Below, piece by piece: positions 15,301-29,700 of a stretch of 64,000 nucleotides of DNA. The notes beneath the pieces were generated by a model that did no database searches, was not told the origin of the DNA, and saw only the letters and a program-made list of their open reading frames with translations. Source of the DNA: Strongylocentrotus purpuratus (taxonomy: Eukaryota > Echinodermata > Echinoidea > Camarodonta > Strongylocentrotidae); the NCBI RefSeq assembly GCF_000002235.5, contig NW_022145559.1, forward strand, positions 682,001 through 746,000, written 5' to 3'. A program made the position numbers and the translations under genes. Positions within the stretch are counted from its first letter, which is position 1; each line of letters begins with the position of its first letter.

Positions 15301-18300
15301 ATTACTAGCTACATGTCGCAGAAGTATCCATTAATTTGAATGCATTAATACTCTGCCAATTAAACACCAGTCGGCTAGGCTTACCGCATAGCCCTGATAA
15401 TTGTCTGGCCCTACGATGCATTATCTCACCTCCAATTTCCGTTGACACACATTAAAGGTAATACAAAGTTTTGGGAAATTTATAAATTGGGTGGATAGTG
15501 ATTCTTTGCCATTTTGATATATTTGGATGCCCCTGTGGATGTTTTATAAGCACTAGAAAAATTAGGCCCTAAAACACTTCTGCTTTCGAGAAAAATTGAA
15601 TATACAAATTTACCGGTGCTCCCGGTAAATTTTGATAAATTGCCATTAGCGCCTATACGGCCATACAATATTAGCTGCGACCATGAAAATCTCATAATAT
15701 GTAGTTGTGATATATAATTTACGAAAGGGAAGAGCTAATCGGTCGATTTTAGTCAAGAAACACTGTCTTATAGCTTAATTAATATCTTGACCTTGAGAGG
15801 GAGCTATACAGCATAAAGAGTTTATTATTTACAATTTCAAAACTTTAGACTCGTTTTCAACCGCGACAACGATCAGTTAATATTGTAGAATCGCATTTGC
15901 TTCCATTATTTTCATTTGAACCAAATTCATGACCACATACCAAAACTTTGTATTACCTTTAATAATACGTTTTCCCTCAATGTATTCAGGCACTGCTGTA
16001 GCACTGTCTAACGGTGATATTTATTCCATATCATCACCCAACTATCCAAATGATTATGGGAACCAACAACACATAGCATGGATGTTCAGGATACCAGATA
16101 ACTGTCAGCTTAATATCGTTATGAATGACTTCCAAACAGACGGCACTGATGACAAGGTTTGATTCGATTTCATTAAACTTATCTTTTTATTTATGATTCC
16201 TTGAAACCTTGAAATGATATTCCCTTTCAGCAGCTCCTAGAAGCTTCTTGGGGATGAGGACATGATGTCCGTCAGTTTGAGATGCCATGGTAAACGATAG
16301 CTCTATCACATAATTATGTAGATTCAAATGAGTCTTCGTTTGTTCGTTTGTTTGTTTTACCTGACTGCTTTAATGTATGCTTGTAAGTAACCAACAAATA
16401 GAACGACGGCGTTAAGTCCTTTCTGAGGGACTTGGGAATGATAACTTTTTTTTTTACCAAAGAGCACGAGCGGTTAAGAGGCCACTACTCTACCAATGAG
16501 CTCTGCCATTGTTTTACCACTGAGCCATCGCGCGTCTGAGTGTGCACCGAGCGTCTGAGTCTGCACCGAGCGTTTGCCTCTGTGTTTATTGCATTTGGGA
16601 TCGGACAGGAGGCTGCATCACATGAATGACTGTATGGAGTGCAGCCTCTCTTGATACATAAGTAGAAGGTTCCAGGCTCTTACACAATATGTTTGTGTAA
16701 AAGCCCGACAAGTGTTTCTGGCATGGTGACAATTGGAAGTGGTTTGTTTCATTGGCAGTACCAAAGCTCTCAATTTACATGAAGGAAACAAATATGCACA
16801 ACGTTGAAAAGAAATCGGAATGCGGCTAACGGAAGAGTAGTTACAATGTTATGCAATCGCACGCACAATTTTGATAACGTTTTGTCCAAAACAAACTGAG
16901 CATGAATAACCAGAGTTGAGCAAAGAATGTTTAAAAAAATGTTGTACATGATTTAGAAATAAAGTCATATAATATGTTAGTCGGTAATTGTCGGTTTGAC
17001 AGTTACTAGCATTGTAACACGATTTTGAAGGTCTCGTGGTATAGCGGTTCATTCACTTGCCCCCAAATCCAAGGGTTGAGGGTTTAAATGCAAGCCCGGC
17101 ACAAACGTCCTTTAGCAAGATATTAATCCACATTTGTAATTGGACACGCTGCCTTAGATTGACTTAAAGGGATAGTTGAGTTCTTGTTTCAGACCGCAAA
17201 TGCCTTCAAAGTACATGGTTATTGCTCTTATTCTTATTTATGACATTTCTGGTGCTCTTTTAGGACCTAAAATTGCTATGAAAGTAATTTTTTACACCAA
17301 AATTTGTGATCTTTAGCCAATACGATTGTACTAATTCAGCTCGACTTAAAAAAAAAATACGGTGACCGTTAATTAACTAATTAATTAATAATAACAATAC
17401 ACGAGCCGACTGGATGTGCTTATTACAACCAACACGAAAAAGCCAACAAAAATCCAACATCGGCCTTGGTTGGAGTAAAACGTATAAGGCGCTCTTTTGT
17501 TTTTTCAACGGCTGGTTCAAATTATCGAATATTTGTGGGGCACCGCCAAATATTAAGAGAATCTTAGTGGCCATGTTCTGTATGAATGGTTGCGAGTAAT
17601 TTTCAATTTCACGTTTTAGGTTACAATCAGGACACCGGAATCTGTGGTCAGTGAGTTTAATGGTGACGCCATACCCGAACCAAGCTTCATCAATTCCACG
17701 GTGACAATCGTTAAATTCGACAGCGGTTTTAGTGGCACGTCTAGAGGATTTCAAGCTGATATCTCTCCTATATGTGACAGTAAGTATAAACAATCTGTGT
17801 TGGTGTCGGGGCTAACTCTGAACTATAGTACCAACCATTCCGGCGGCAATTCTGGGACAGTTGGTATTTTATTTGTAAGGGACGGTGGAGGTGTTGTCAT
17901 CATAATTGATAACTGATAAGGTCCTAGAATGTTTGTTTGTTGTGTTTCTAAGGTAAGCATTTATCTAATAAAAATCAAAAGCCTTCTTGTAATTTAAGTT
18001 TGATGAGAGTTTCAATTTTTAAGTTATTAATTTATATGCAAATTATTCCATTTTTTAAAAAATCTTTAGACATCTCAAACATGTTTGTATAGTTAAACAA
18101 AAATAACGACGACACTAATGCTCGCCCTTTTTTTTTCTTCTCTCTCTCTTCCTTTGTCTTCTCAAAGTCATTACTACAGAGACACCTTCAACAAGTAAGT
18201 TTATGCTGGATTATTTCGTTTCAAGCTTCATTCTTAGTAGAATGAAGCCTGTCCCAAAAGCGTAACCCGTCAAGCCTATTTATACGAACCCGTTGATTTA

Positions 18301-21300
18301 CATGATTTAGAACTGACCATCTAGATAGTTCACACATAAAAGAGGTATGAAGCTTAATGATAGAGGTGAGTTCTGGTCATCCGATTGCATTGTGAAAGAA
18401 AAGGTGTGGAATGTATCAGAAACAGTTGATCATGTAGAATGTAAGTATTGGTGTGTACTGCAAAGTTCTGAAGTCATCAGAATCATAATACATTTGGCCC
18501 AGTCGTGGTAAAGTAACAAGCAATGTACACAGACATATTTATATGGGACTACACAAATAGTGTCAGGGCTACTAACCTTGATTTACTAATCTTTCTATGG
18601 TCATTACTCAGCCAGTATACATTTTCTACTAAAATTGTTTGGCACTGTATGACTTTTATTTGTAATATTGAGCCATTCAGTGTAAGTTTCGTTAGATTCT
18701 GTGAGAATTTTTTTTCCCTTTGTTTAAAAAAAAACAAAACTCACCTTTATCTTTAACCGAACACCCCTTACCCATTCAGATCTCCTGAAAGCAATGCTCT
18801 GGATCTAAAAGACATTTGTTATGTTTGACCCTTAATGATTCAACAGTGCTTGATTTAAAGGGATGGTTGAGTTCTCGTTTCAAACCGTAAATGCCTTCAA
18901 AGTACATGGTTATTGCTCTTATTCGTATTTGCTGGTGCTCTTGTACGACCTTAAATTGCTATGAAGATAAGTATAGACCCCAATGTATGAAATTTATCCA
19001 ATACGATTATACTAATTCAGCCCCACTTTAAACAAAAATATGGTCACCGTTAATGAATTGATTAATTAATAATAACAATATACGTTTAATACATAAATGA
19101 TATTTATACTAAATATGTTTCCACCAAATCCAGGACCCCTTTTTCAGGATTAATACATGTAACCAAAACATAGTATTGTTTTGATGAAGTTTACATTTTA
19201 AGGGTAAAAGCTTCTTTCCTCCACATAGTTTCTCCGGTCATTCAACCAATCGAACCCCTCACCGTTCTACGAGGTCAACCGACTCGTGTTATGTGTACTG
19301 TAATACTCGGTGACCTCCCTATTCACTTCCGCTGGCTAAAAGATGGAGATGTTATTCCTCTTGGAGTTGGAGTTGAGTTTGTAAATGGTGCTTTCTCTAG
19401 CTCCGTAGTGATAGCTGATGCTTCTATTGTACATGATGGTCGCTACACATGTGAAGCAAGTAACTTAGCTGCTGCAGTCAACTATACAACAGCTCTTACT
19501 GTACAAGGTGGGCCTAATTTGCAATATTTAAAAATTGGGGGAAACAGTTACAAATTACATAATATATAAAAAATAAAAGAGGCATTTCGGCGAATATTCT
19601 GGTTTGGTAGGATGGATGAATTAACCAGCAATGTGAGACTTAAAACCACTCTGAGTGCTGGGAGCCCACCCCCCCCCCCACACACACACACACATACACC
19701 CACACACATTAGAGGTAAAAAAAAAAAAATCTTTGAGTGACCGGTTTTACCATACCTGTGTTACCCAGTAGACTGTAGTGTTATGAAAACCGCTTGGCAA
19801 ACGGTTTTCAAAATTTGTCAAAAATATCTTGATAATCAGACAGGCGATCGGCTTGTAAAAGTAAAGAAGTTCCTGACTGACCTAAAGGTTTATAATTATC
19901 ATTGCAGTAGAGCTAAATCCTTGATTTTGTTTCAGAATCTGAGACAAATTTACCGGATCCTTTGAAGGAAGACGTTATTTTATTTGTTGTTACAGAAAAC
20001 CTGGTCGAACTGGGACGTGGCGATTCGTTGTTCGTCAAGACACCTCAATATATATGGGCATATTTTGGGGACGTAGTAGGTTCCTATACCTGGATTGTCA
20101 AAGCTCCGCAGAACTGTACTGTCCGGATTGAATTTCGTGGCCTTACAGCGACGGTACCCGGAGATGTTCTGGAGATCGGATCAGGATACAATATATCTAC
20201 AAATCATGTAAATAAACTTATTTGTTTATTTCTTTTTCCAGGTAGATAGTGAAAATGTATAACAATGTGTAGGGATCATGGGTGTCGATACTTACGTAAT
20301 ACCTATTCATCAGGGGGGGGATGAATGAATAGATCATCCCCCCTGATGAATATGTATCAGTGACAGATCGACACCCATGGTAGGGATACAAATAATGTTC
20401 AACTAAAAAAATATCTGAATGCAATCACGCAGTGCCGTACCATTACACAGTATCATTGGAAAGCGTACTTAACACTCTACCTGAAGTATTAAAAATCCCG
20501 TGGGGGTTTAATTGTGTGGGGTTGGTTTTTTTTTTTATTTGACCCCACACAGTTCGTTAAAACATCAAGTTATTGGCAAAATGGTAGTCAGGTACAGGAG
20601 GGAAAGAAAAGTAATTAAAAAAAATAACAACAATTCTCGTATTAATGATGCAGTGTAGTCTAATGTATGTGTCACTGTTTTCTGTGAAATTATCCTATTT
20701 TCGGAAACGAAAAACTAAGTACAATGTTCTTCTGGCAATTTTGTTTCCTCATCTTTACTTTTCAACCTTTGTTCTTGTTTTTCTCTATTGATATTGCCTA
20801 AGGTACAGTAATTGCTATCGTGTTATTGGTCCATTATAGATTTGGAACTTGACTGGAACTGAGGCGAACATCCCGACGTGGTTCGAAATAGATTCAAACG
20901 TTGTGTGGATGTGGTTTAGACCAAACGACCACAAGATTCCTGCATCATCTGGATTCAGTGCCGTTCTAAGGCCTACGTGTGATCAAGGTATGTTAATATA
21001 CTGGTTTGAAATGCTAGAGCGCCATATGGCCACATGTGTACCACCACAAATATTAGATATTTTGACAAATTTGAAAAAAAAACCGTTGAAAAAAACGAAA
21101 TAACGCATTTTACGTCGTATTTATGCCAATGCCGATGTTGGCTTTTTGTGTTGCTTATAATTATTACGCACAACCAGCCGGCCCATGTATTGTTATTTTT
21201 AATCAAATAATTAATTAACGGTCAAGGTGTTTTCTTTAAAGTGGAGCTGAATTGGTATGATTGGATTGGCTAAATTTCACACATTTTGGGGTTTAAAATT

Positions 21301-24300
21301 CCCTTCATAGCAATTTTAGGTTCCTAAAGGGCACTAGAAATGTCATAGATAAGAACAAGAGCAATGACCATGCACTTTGAAGGCATTTGCTGTTTGAAAA
21401 CAGAACTCAACTATCCCTTAATGATTAGGTATAAAATAACACGTAGTTGCTTTAATAGAAGGAATTTTCTGCGTCATAGTTTAAATTAAATTTGTATTTG
21501 AATTACAGTTGACTGATATACCTTTTTTCTTGGCATCACAAACCAACGTAACTCTTTACTTCTTTCCTAATTTTTCTCTCAGATGTAAACGCCCAGTCAT
21601 ACATTGACACGAGAGGTAAATATACAGATTATCAAGCTTTATTTCCCAGGATATTTAGTTCTTACATATCTAGAAATTAATCTATTAAAGTTGATTCGTA
21701 TGCAGTAAAAATTGTTGTGTGAACCAGCGACTTGTAATAAATCAAACCTTATTAATAAGAATCTGGATAAAAAATTTGCTGAAGACGCTCAACTGTTAAA
21801 TTAAATCCCTACTGCACTACTTATAGCTACTTGCGCCCTCTATACAGCCGAAAATGCCTAAGCGGTACCCATTGATCCCCCATGATGCCCTTTTTCTTAT
21901 GTTAATTGAGAGCTTATTTGATGAGATAACCACCTGCAATTGACCTCGCAGGGATGTCTTATCCCTCCATGCCATACATGTGCAGAGGGGCTTTAAGAAA
22001 GTATTCAACCGATAGACGCAATGAAAGAAGTAATAAGATAGACCTACAGTAAAACTGATAAAACAGTTATATTCAATTTGTACATGGCCTCTTAAAAAAA
22101 GAAACAGTCGAAACACTGAGAGATCAACGCTAATAATATGATGACACATGCATGAAACTAAAGGTTTCCTTCTTTTTTGTGAAAGACCTTTACAACAAAT
22201 CATTGTAGAAAGCTAACGTATGTCTCATTCTTTTATCCAGGCTCTGGTGTATCACTATCAAACGGGGATTCCTATACCATAGCTTCACCTAACTTCCCTC
22301 AGAACCATCCTACTTACACGAGTACAATCTGGCTTATCAAACTCCCTCAACCTGATTGTCAACTTACCATCGATTTTGACAATTTTACAACAACATCGGT
22401 AGATAACATGGTAAACGATCTTACTATTCATTCATCCTGCGTTTTACTGAATGGTTATCTGGGGCAATGTCGTAGCGTGAGTCTTGGTATGGAAGGGCGG
22501 AACGGGAAGGGGGTGCACCGGCCTGAAAGATTCTCTTATGCCCTCTTCCTAAACCGAGTCTTTCATCATGGACTGAATTAGTAGTCTGAGTGTATTTTTT
22601 TGGTTTGAATTTAAATATCAGGAAGACATTTGGCTATGTTAAGCGGGACTGCAGTACTTGTAGCTAATTGCGCCCATCTATATAGCCAACAATGCCTAAG
22701 CAGTACCTGTCGATTCCCCATGGTCCCCTTTTTCTTATGTTAATTGAGAGTTGATTTGATGAGATAGATACCTGCCAGTGACCACGCAGGGAGGTCTAAT
22801 CCCTCCTGGCCAAACTAGTGCAGATAGGCTATAATATCTTCTAAAAACTTCATGATTTGAGAGATAAAGAAAGGGAAAGGATATTGGGGGATGGGGTTTC
22901 ATTTTATGTCTGGATGGGCGCTGCTTACCAATAATCGCTTTTTTGTGTAAATGGGGGCATCATCCCCTGCCCTTTCCTAAACCGTATTATTTTAATCAAA
23001 ATGTTGAAGACTTTTTTTTTTACTATGTGGTTAAGTTAAGAACTCTTTAGAGCGAAGGTAAATCGCACTTACTTAAGCTCTTGGAATGTAGTTATACTAA
23101 TTATTGCGAATGGGATCCATTTATTTAACCTTTTTCTTTACAACCTCTTCATTCATTCACATAGCTTCAGATCAGTCCATCTGCTTCATTAGACACCGTT
23201 CGTGCTACCTTATATGGTGACGTCATACCGGAACCAATAACCTTCACTTCAGCCTATGTTCTCATTCGGTTCAGCAGCAGATCGTACTATGGCTCTGATA
23301 TCACCTTAGGATTCAAAGCTCATCTATACGCTGACTGTGAATCAGGTAATCGATCAGATACGATACAATGATATCGTCTGTTCAGAGCTCGAAGGGCCGC
23401 TGTGTAAATGTATTTGTTGAACTTTTCTTGCTCTAAACAGACGATATAATGTTCTAGAGTAATCTACCATGATTGAAATTCGACCGGGTTGTAAAATTAT
23501 AGCTAGTCACCTATTATAATATTAACTTGGATTGTCGCGGTATACGTGACTGTTATATACAGTATAACAAAGCATGATGCGATTGGATAGAATGCCTAAA
23601 GTCAATACTAATAATAGATAACTAGATGTTATAACAAGCAACACGGACTAAGGACTGTACTGCAACCATGAGAGGCTGGATAATCCTTGGTAACATAATG
23701 CAAAATATGATCAATTCCGAGGTGTCAGCAGGCTATTAAGCCAAAATTTCCAGAGGCCCGATGTGTACCTAAGGCAACTATACGTGGGGCTCACTAATAC
23801 CTTTACAATACCATTCTCAGAGACATCCACTCTCTGGATGAACTTATACATGAGATTACGTTATACAGCCGAACAGACTGGAACATTCAACTCAGCAAAC
23901 ATTTGACTGGCACTAAAGTATCTAGGTACCCTAAGAAGCATTCTTATGGCATCATTATAGGCCACAGTAAGCCTGTGCAAACTGCTCTTCTTAAATTTAC
24001 TCCACAGATGCGCAGTATACAAAGGTGTACAGTATGCCCTAAATAATGCCACCTTCACATCCGGAGAACACATATGAAATTGCCTAACGAGCATATTACC
24101 TTGAGCATATAATTTACGACACTGTCGACTAATATCTTTATCATCACAAAGGTCCTCAGTAAAGAAATGACCAAGATACATGACCTCTGTACACTCATTG
24201 AGTTTAGCTCCACATAAATAAAAATCCGGGAATACCAATCTACGGTGTTCCTTACATCTAATTATCATAACATGACTCTTTTTTTCATTATATTTGACAT

Positions 24301-26735
24301 CATTATCATATCCATAATCAGAACAAACCTTGAGCAAACTCTGCAACCCAGCAGTTGACGGGCTAATAATAACGAGGTCATCTGCATACATTAAATGATT
24401 GACTACTATACTGCCAACTATACAGCCTTTTTTTACAAGCATTCAAATTGTCGGAAAGACCATCCATGATAGGTTAAAGAGAAAGGGAGAAAGAATACTT
24501 ACCTGTCTAAAACCACTGACATGGAATGGTTCAGACACACTACTTTCCCATCTAGCCATCATTGTTTGATGGGTTTACCAAAACACGAGTATCCTAATCA
24601 GGTTCTTAGGAACAGTGGCAGATCCAGGGGGGCGAGGGGCCCAGGCCCCCTCCTCCCCCTGGAAAAAAGTGTATTTTTACATTTGTTAACGTTAATTTTA
24701 CCTTTTTCTGAAGACGAACCGCCCCCCCCCCCTCCCTGGCGCTCGAGGGGGGGGGGGTGCAAATTTTTAAATTTGCGAGGCCCCCCCCCCCAAAACAAAA
24801 AAAAACAAAAAACAAAAATAGTGCTCACTACCCCCCCCCCCCCCTCCCCTACGATAACTTGCAATAAAAACTTTCAAATACGCACATGTCAGTGCCATGT
24901 TTGGCTTTAAAACCGAACTGGTTAAGAGCTAAGGGTCCATTCTCCATTCTCATATGTGCCCTTTTTTATCTTCAGTATCCTCTTAGGTACTTTTTGAATA
25001 AATGCTCTTTTTCCTTCTTATAAGTGCCCCTTCCTTTTCTCATAGTGACCCCTTTTCATCTCTAATGAAAGTTCCCTGTTTATTCTAACATGTGCCTCGT
25101 TTTCTTCATAATAAGAGCCATTTTCCGCTTTTCATAAAATCCCACTATCCCCTTTTCATTAAAGCCCCCTTTCACCTCCGATAAATGCTTCTATTAAAAC
25201 CCGATCGGTGCCACTTTTTTTCAACTAATGCATAATTTTCTTTATTATAAGTGCCTATTTCATATCTGTTCAGTGCCCATTTTCAGGTGCGATAAGTGCC
25301 CTTTCTCACCTCTGATATTTTCACTTTTAAAATTGATACGTGCCACTTTTCTAATAAGGAAACTATCCTCTTTTCATAAATGTCTCTTTCCACCTCTCAT
25401 AAATGCCCCTATTAAAATTTAATGGGTGCCCCTTTTCTGTCGACAAATGCCTATTTCCCATTCTCCTACATGTAAGTGCCTTTTATTATCTCTGTTGAGT
25501 GCCTCTTATTAATAATAATAATTCTAATACAAACGGCGCTTATAAAGCGCTTATCACCGAAGTCTCTTAGCGCTCTTCTTGTAGGTGTGTCTGTGTGTAT
25601 GTGCGTGTAATTGGGTTTTTACAGACGTGTATCAATCATATATGATAATTTACGTCATGGGAGCGGCCTTTAACGTCACCATCCGAAAGGCGTGGCTCAG
25701 TTTCGAATCGAGGTCGTCTGAGCCAGATTGTAGGCGAAGACAGACAGCTGACTAAGAGAGCGTGCCGCTAGTCCAACTCAAATTGCAAAGGTGTAAGAAT
25801 ATTACCATTTGTACTTTGACGCGTGCTCTTTTTCTTTTCTAATAAGTGTCTTATCCCTTTTGATTATTGTCCCCTTTTCCTCTCATCATTAAACGCGCCC
25901 CTAATTTCAAAGGACTAAGAGCAATTTCCCTAAAAAAGCTCGCTCGCTACGCTCGCTCGCATTTATATATGATGATATTATTATGTTACTTATCAAAGGT
26001 GTTTCAGTCTTTTACGCTCACTCGCATTTATATATGATATTTGTATGATACTTACCAAAGGTCTTTACAGTCTTCAAATATGAGAAAGTGCTTATAACCC
26101 CATCAGGATTCGGGTTTGTCCTCTTTATAAGATGTAATATTTTGCACTGCGACTTCATAAATCTTAAAATCTTTCCTAGCTCGCATTGCCCTCTAACAAA
26201 TAAATTTTCAGACCATCAAGCCTAAATGCAAAGTATGATGCTTAATAAAAGCAATATCTGTTATGATGTATAAAGAAAAAACATAATCGTCGTAGGGGTA
26301 TATACCAATGTTAAAAAAAAAAACTGATATTTTCGCTTTGAGATTGTTCTTTGTAGGTGCCCTTTTTTTCTCTTCAGAAAGTGCCCTTCTTTTTTTGGTC
26401 CCCCTCCCCCTCCAACACTTTAGAAGTCGCTTTACCACCCCTGGATAAATGGTTAAACTATTCTTACCATTTTCATAATAACTCTTAAGATTTGGACGGT
26501 AAAACTTCCATATGAATGTTTTGTATATCAATACATAACTATGCGTAAATAAACACGCACACATATACACACACAGATAAAGTAACACTTCTAGAAGAAG
26601 TTTTATATATCAATTTATTTCGAGTCTCATGAAATATGAGGCAAGTAAAAGTATGAAGATCACTATTTTGACATGTTTGATAATGATCCGTCTCCTGAGA
26701 GAGTTAGCAAGAAGTATAATATTACATTCGTATTG

Positions 26736-26780
<45 letters not shown>

Positions 26781-29700
26781 CAACTTATACGAGAAGGCTC
26801 ATTTCTAACCAACTCATTTTTATCTCTATAGAAACAAATGATACTCAGCCGTATGTTGATGTAATCGGTAAGTAAAACAGTACTTCTACATATCTCAATG
26901 CTCCTATTGTGTAAATGAGTTGAATGTTAAAAGTTTATTTTGTGAATGATTTAGTCTTTGCATACGCATATGAAGGATAGTCTATTATCTTTGAGACATC
27001 ACATTTGTAGTTATTGTTTTGTGAGTGCCATTGATGGAATTCCATGAAGAGTGTTTTTACCTACGCCCGCTAGTGATATTGTATATATAAAACTAATCCA
27101 TGTGCATGAGTTAATCTAGGCTTTATTGACATTCACAAAATAATCCCAAAATAGGGAATAACTGCGCGATCTAATAGATGAACACTAGTGTATTGAGAAA
27201 GAAGACATATATATATCAGTGCGGACTGATGATGCCCACTTTACGACCTTAATACTTTTAGTTTCATAGCTATTTGAAGATTTGTGTTTCTTGTTTACTT
27301 TCCCTGTCGGAATGATGACTTAATATCACCGTATCTTTGCGTAATTAGGATAAACATATAGGCAGATAAGATTACTTTTTCCCTAGCGAATACATTTATG
27401 TTAAATGCATTTAAATAAAATCTCCTTTATTATAAAGTTGTTTGAAATGCTTTTACTCATATAGGTTCCAACGTAACTATGTCGAGTGGAGATACGTATT
27501 ACATCTCTTCACTCAGCTATCCATACTAAAGTTTTGTCAACTTATTTTGTTTAGGTCGTAACATCAGCCCCTCTGCTTGTGACAAAATATTCCATCGCTT
27601 CCCCAACTATCCTTTGTGAGGTAGCAAGAGAGAGAAAGAGAGAGAGAGAGAGAATCTTAAGAGAATGCTTGATGCAGATACTTCCAATCAACCTTTTGTT
27701 TTACAGGTGGTAACGTCAGCCTCTCTGATGGTAGCAGGTACTCCATCGCTTCACCCAACTACCCTTATGGTAAATATCCTGCCAGACAAGATATCACGTG
27801 GCATATCTATCTAACGCATCCACGATGTCAACTCAGCATCACATTTCAAGTTTTCCAAACGGAAAGATATTTTGACAAGGTAAGTATGTTATATCAACAA
27901 GATTGATCTAGTTTGTTTCAAAATAACGTTTATTTTCCTTCAGAAATTATTATGTTAAGTATGCTAATTATACAAGTTACCCATGGTAACGAGTGTACTT
28001 TAAAACCATCATAATACGGAAATGCTGGCTTATTGCCTGACGCAGGAACTCGTGTTAGGTAAGCATAAGTTCACAATACGAAATAAATCGATTTACTAAC
28101 TCTTCATCTTGCCTTTCATCTTGCCTTTCAATTATTGTAAATGAATCATGAAAACCCAAACATCCAATTCAATTTTCATAAGAAATATCAAACTCAATCG
28201 GTTTTTTCCAATGGGTACGTATAAATTTGAGACAATTTAGAAGCAGGAGTAATTTTACCATTCCTTTTCTTTTAATTTTTTATTACTTCATTCGAAATAT
28301 TTATACTAAATCAAACTTATAGATGTATGTCAAAGGTTTCACCTTAAACGAGGTTTAATTTAGAAGGTAAAACATACATTTCTCAACTTGCGACCTCACA
28401 CTTTGAACCGATTTCGTGTCATAACTTTCACATATCAAGTTTGTGTTGTTGTTTTTTATAAAGAGAGTAATATTACTGAATACAGGTTTACATCAGTACG
28501 CAGGGCAGAGAGCGCATCTATTATGGTGACGTCATTCCCGCCCCTTTAATCGTCACATCATACTATGTTGTCATCCGTTTTACCAGTGACGGCCTCACAG
28601 GATATGAAGGGTTTAGAGCGAACCTCCTAGCGCAATGCGAAGAAGGTATGAGATTCAAAACATAACTAATGCAAGGGTTTTAAAAAACAATTAAATAAAA
28701 ACTAGAGTTATTATTGTATGTGTTCATCAAGATAAATAAAGTAGCAATTCGGTCAAGCAAGAAAGCAACAACAACACAAAAAAGAATAAGAGGGGAAAAA
28801 CCAATATTTTCAAATGTTTTTACAGAGTCGTAATGGAAAAATTGTTAACATATTTCAACTAATACACATTTTCTTTAATTATAAGTGCCCCTTTTTCATT
28901 CTTATAAGTGCCCCGTTTCATAACTGGTCAGTGCCCCTTTTCAGGTGCGATAATTTTCCTTTTGACAATGATACGTGTGCCTTTTACTTTTTAATAGGGG
29001 ACCTATCCCCTTTATATAAATGCCCCTTTCCACCTCTCATAAATGCCCCTATCAAAATCTCATGGGTGCTCTTTTCCCGTCGACAATAACTTTTTCCCAT
29101 TCTCATATTAAGTTCCCCTTTTTTCATCCCTGGTCAATGCCTCTTTTTGTAGGTGAAATAAGTGCCATATTTTTCAACTCTGATAATTACCCTTTGATAC
29201 TTTGACACGGGGTCGTGCTCCTTTTTTTTAAAAATAAGTATCCATTTCGATGTCCTCTCATCATTAAACGCGCCCATAATTTCAAGCGACTAAGAGCAAT
29301 TTCCCACAAAGCTCGCTCGCTACACTCGCTTGCATTTATAGATAATAGAATTATGATACTTATGAAAGGTCTTTTCAATGATTATAACCCCATCAAGATT
29401 TAGTTTTTCCTCTTCATGTGATATTTTTTTTCTCGCACGGCGACCTTAACATTTTTTCCACGCTCTTAAAAGAATTTTCAGAATATCACACCCAACTGCA
29501 AAGTATGATGCTTATTAAAGCAACATCTTGTATGGTGAATAAAAAGAAGAAAAAAAAGTCAAATCATCCCTGATCATGAAATCAAAATATAGGCGCCGGA
29601 AGTGGGGTGGAAGGGGGGGAGGGGGCAGTTGCCCCCTCCCCCCACCAAAAACGTGGGGGGGGGCAAAATGCATTTCTGCCCTCCCCCTTAACAAAAGCAG

